DNA from: Magnetococcales bacterium | GTDB lineage: Bacteria > Pseudomonadota > Magnetococcia > Magnetococcales > JADFYX01 | Reading direction: 5' to 3' | Length of the DNA stretch: 46,450 bases | Assembly (NCBI GenBank): GCA_015232405.1 | Contig: JADFZS010000027.1 | Span: forward strand, 1-46,450 | Part shown: piece after piece, positions 44,625-46,450 of the stretch | Position numbering within the stretch: the stretch's first letter is position 1 | How the letters are laid out: each line of letters starts with the position of its first letter | Translations under genes and position numbers: made by a program | Notes under the pieces: generated by a model | The model's database searches: none | Told to the model about the DNA's origin: nothing | Seen by the model: only the letters and a program-made list of their open reading frames with translations

Positions 44625-45764
44625 TTATTTATAACTGCGTACCAAGGTATCCTTCACTTTAGCCTTGGTACGAGATAGCTCTGCACCCACTTCAGCTTCA
44701 CCACGAGATGGAAAAGGACCGCCAAATACACAATGTAAAGAGTCTCCGCGAATGCTCTTCATGTACACAGGAAGAGAGAGAGCCATAACCCGGTTTACCT
44801 GATTAACAGCAAAAGGCTTGTCTCCAAAACAGCCCATGGAGATAAAATATCCAACTTTATATTTCACTCCTGGGTCTCTGGGAATTCCTTCGGCATCAAG
44901 GTTTCTTGGCACATATGGAGTTTTTGAAGTTGTGGTATTTTCTTGAGCTGTTGCTATAGTATTAGATTGAATTGGCTGCTTTGTTTTTACAACCTTTTTT
45001 TGCCCAGTTTTTGGAGCGGCCAGTTTTGCTTTGTAAGGTATAATTGGCTTTTGTGTTACCACAGTAGTATCCACAATAGTGGTTTTTTTTACCTCTACAA
45101 GTTTTTTGGTAGCAGCTTTTTTTTGTACTATTTTTTTATCAGCCACAACTTTTTTTTCTTTTACTCCCCCCCGGTTTTGCAATGTTCCCCTTGGGACCAC
45201 AACAGAAGATTTGCTTATGCTTGGTAATTTAATATTGCCAGCAAGATGAGATGGGGGTTTTCTGGTTTCTGCCATAACAGCAGCCTTACTACCAAGACGC
45301 TTCCACTCTCTTGCTGCACGTCTAATCTCAGCTATTTTGTTTTTAACTTTTTTGCCTTTTTCAGAGTTTGAACCATAGCGACGGTTTGTTATTGCTGATA
45401 TTCGCTGATAAATATTAATAGCAAATGGAAAACGGTTTTGTCGTAGATCAATATCGGCAATTTTTGTCAAAACAGGGAGAATTTTTACATTATCCGGACC
45501 AAGCCTTATATCCATCATTCTTCTAACTTGATGAAGCAGAGGTTCAGCTTTGTTATATTCCCCAGAGGTTATATAAAAGTCTGCTAATTTCATCCTTTGG
45601 GTCACAGTGTTATAGTTTCTTGGGCCATAAGTATCAACTGCTGACCTGAGTTCATCCAATATGGCTGCTTCCTTCTGATAATATGAGTCAGAACCCAACA
45701 CCATCATTGGTGACATTGTCAGCAACACTAAAACGTGCAGTATGATAATTTTTGGTAATTTCAT
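44625..45764 (-). CDS. Secreted TPR-SPOR protein
   Basis: In this 379-residue protein a signal peptide (about 5-24) leads to a tetratricopeptide region (about 50-145, with LADFYITSGEYNKAEPLLHQ). A long Lys/Val/Thr/Pro-rich linker (about 150-295) follows, and a SPOR domain (about 302-378, with GYFISMGCFGD and FGGPFPSRGEAE). SPOR domains bind denuded peptidoglycan strands at division sites. It is likely a periplasmic or outer-membrane-associated wall-binding protein. It precedes the low-complexity gene by about 180 bases, with a MITE in the gap, and follows the OmpA-like gene. Confidence 0.88.
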   Translation of the reverse strand: MKLPKIIILHVLVLLTMSPMMVLGSDSYYQKEAAILDELRSAVDTYGPRNYNTVTQRMKLADFYITSGEYNKAEPLLHQVRRMMDIRLGPDNVKILPVLTKIADIDLRQNRFPFAINIYQRISAITNRRYGSNSEKGKKVKNKIAEIRRAAREWKRLGSKAAVMAETRKPPSHLAGNIKLPSISKSSVVVPRGTLQNRGGVKEKKVVADKKIVQKKAATKKLVEVKKTTIVDTTVVTQKPIIPYKAKLAAPKTGQKKVVKTKQPIQSNTIATAQENTTTSKTPYVPRNLDAEGIPRDPGVKYKVGYFISMGCFGDKPFAVNQVNRVMALSLPVYMKSIRGDSLHCVFGGPFPSRGEAEVGAELSRTKAKVKDTLVRSYK

Positions 45765-45849
45765 GTTTTAGACTACAAATCCCTGGATAACCTGAATCAA
45801 ACAGAATAATAATTCATCTTTATTTTCTGTCTCTTGATCGAAAAAGAAA

Positions 45850-46320
45850 TTATTTTGAGATAACAAATTGTAACTCCATCCTACGTGAACGTCTGTTTCC
45901 TGTTTTTGGCAGTTCAGCCTTGATTTGAAACAGGGAGTTACCTTCTACATTTTTATATTTTAATAAATCTGGTCTAGCTGTCACAAGAGCTTGTAAAACC
46001 CTAAGGGACCTTGCCGTTGCCAATTTCCAGTTATAATTAAACCGCTCGGTCCCTACATTACCACCTCTTGAAAAAACTTTAAGATAGACACTGTTAAGAA
46101 CAACTGGGCGGTCTGTTTTTTGGCAACTCTGCATTACCAGTTGGTCTGCATTGTTGCCATAACATAAAAAGACTTCAGCTAAAGCATCAGCCAAAACAGA
46201 CATTTTACCTGCCTGCTCTTCTGAAAGCTCCGAAGAACCTAAAGCAAAGTCAAAAAATTGCGATAATTTCAATCCACTGTTTTTGGGATCAATTGTTGTT
46301 TCAATACCATATTGAGTCAA
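45850..46320 (-). CDS. OmpA-like C-terminal domain protein, uncertain start
   Basis: This 156-residue protein has a C-terminal part that fits an OmpA-like peptidoglycan-binding domain (FFDFALGSSELSEEQ, WKLATARSLRVLQALV, NRRSRRMELQFVI). The first possible start here is TTG at 46320. The frame remains open upstream to a TAA near 46371, through coding-like residues (KAGEQDVAKHVKRT), but offers no ATG or GTG; an ATT or a frameshift from the preceding gene would be needed to extend it. No signal peptide is seen in what is visible. It lies 63 bases from the end of another minus-strand gene and leads into the TPR-SPOR gene. Confidence 0.65.
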   Translation of the reverse strand: MTQYGIETTIDPKNSGLKLSQFFDFALGSSELSEEQAGKMSVLADALAEVFLCYGNNADQLVMQSCQKTDRPVVLNSVYLKVFSRGGNVGTERFNYNWKLATARSLRVLQALVTARPDLLKYKNVEGNSLFQIKAELPKTGNRRSRRMELQFVISK

Positions 46321-46382
46321 AGTTCTCTTTACATGTTTGGCAACATCCTGCTCACCAGCTTTTACAATAAATTACACCGATT

Positions 46383-46450
46383 TTAATGTCCCATCCCTGC
46401 CATAGCCCCTGCCCTTGGTATTCCCAGCCGGGCCAAGCCTGCTACTGACA
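46383..46450 (-). CDS. Partial gene, C-terminal end only
   Basis: The last 22 or so codons of a minus-strand gene run off the right edge of the window. They read SVAGLARLGIPRAGAMAGMGH with a TAA at 46383-46385. The Gly/Ala/Met-rich, more GC-rich tail does not identify a family. It ends 62 bases before the start of the OmpA-like gene and may share its operon. Confidence 0.6.
   Translation of the reverse strand, partial: SVAGLARLGIPRAGAMAGMGH

Overview
The window is AT-rich chromosomal DNA from a Gram-negative bacterium. Lipoprotein signal sequences, a SPOR-domain protein, an OmpA-like domain and many two-component and cyclic-di-GMP proteins all point that way. The style (long hybrid kinases with FixL-type PAS domains, TPR-glycosyltransferases, SpoIID and LPP20-like envelope proteins) fits a free-living, probably aquatic proteobacterium or a nearby phylum. 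I cannot place it more precisely. I see no rRNA, tRNA, CRISPR array, phage gene or transposase gene.

Layout. (1) 0.03-1.2 kb: a small Cys-rich protein and an alpha/beta hydrolase. (2) 1.3-15.3 kb, all on +: a signalling island. It holds two tandem paralogous Hpt-REC-REC proteins (one ending in GGDEF, one in GGDEF-EAL), a giant dCache-HAMP-PAS-PAS hybrid kinase with two REC domains and an Hpt, a REC-kinase, a lone REC, a REC-metallo-beta-lactamase fusion, a CHASE-PAS kinase and a final lone REC. (3) 15.4-18.0 kb: a Rieske protein, a HIT protein and an EAL protein. (4) 18.1-26.7 kb: three TPR-glycosyltransferases (two of the O-GlcNAc-transferase/SPINDLY type, one CgeB-like), each preceded by a small ORF. 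(5) 26.7-36.2 kb, all on -: envelope proteins. These are a FecR protein, two LPP20-like paralogues, a GNA1162-like/FN3/beta-helix lipoprotein, a SpoIID protein, an SLH lipoprotein and a DUF4384 protein. (6) 36.3-42.0 kb: an ArsS-like radical SAM enzyme with a small DUF2892-type membrane protein, divergent from DUF3179, DUF547 and a TVP38-flavin oxidoreductase fusion. (7) 42.0-46.45 kb, on -: two proteins sharing an unfamiliar PVESLGSGV segment, a TPR-SPOR protein, an OmpA-like protein and the tail of another gene.

Two results stand out. First, three copies of a transposase-less palindromic element (one of 163 bp, two of 48 bp) sit in intergenic gaps. Each has CCTAGAAAC/GTTTCTAGG ends and is flanked by a perfect 5-bp direct repeat (TTGAA, TTAAA, ATTAA), so this is a real MITE family. 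The long copy would form a hairpin abutting the ribosome-binding site of the EAL gene. Second, the envelope cluster pairs three LPP20/FlgT-like domain proteins with a GNA1162/FlgO-like lipoprotein, an SLH lipoprotein and a SpoIID protein. It may be an uncharacterised envelope assembly.

How the parts may work together (inference): the island likely senses redox, oxygen or small molecules and relays phosphate through shared Hpt and REC modules to cyclic-di-GMP output. The glycosyltransferase and envelope clusters are plausible surface-modification outputs. No sequence evidence links them directly. Two sigma-54-like promoters are proposed, at 16.31 kb and 24.44 kb.
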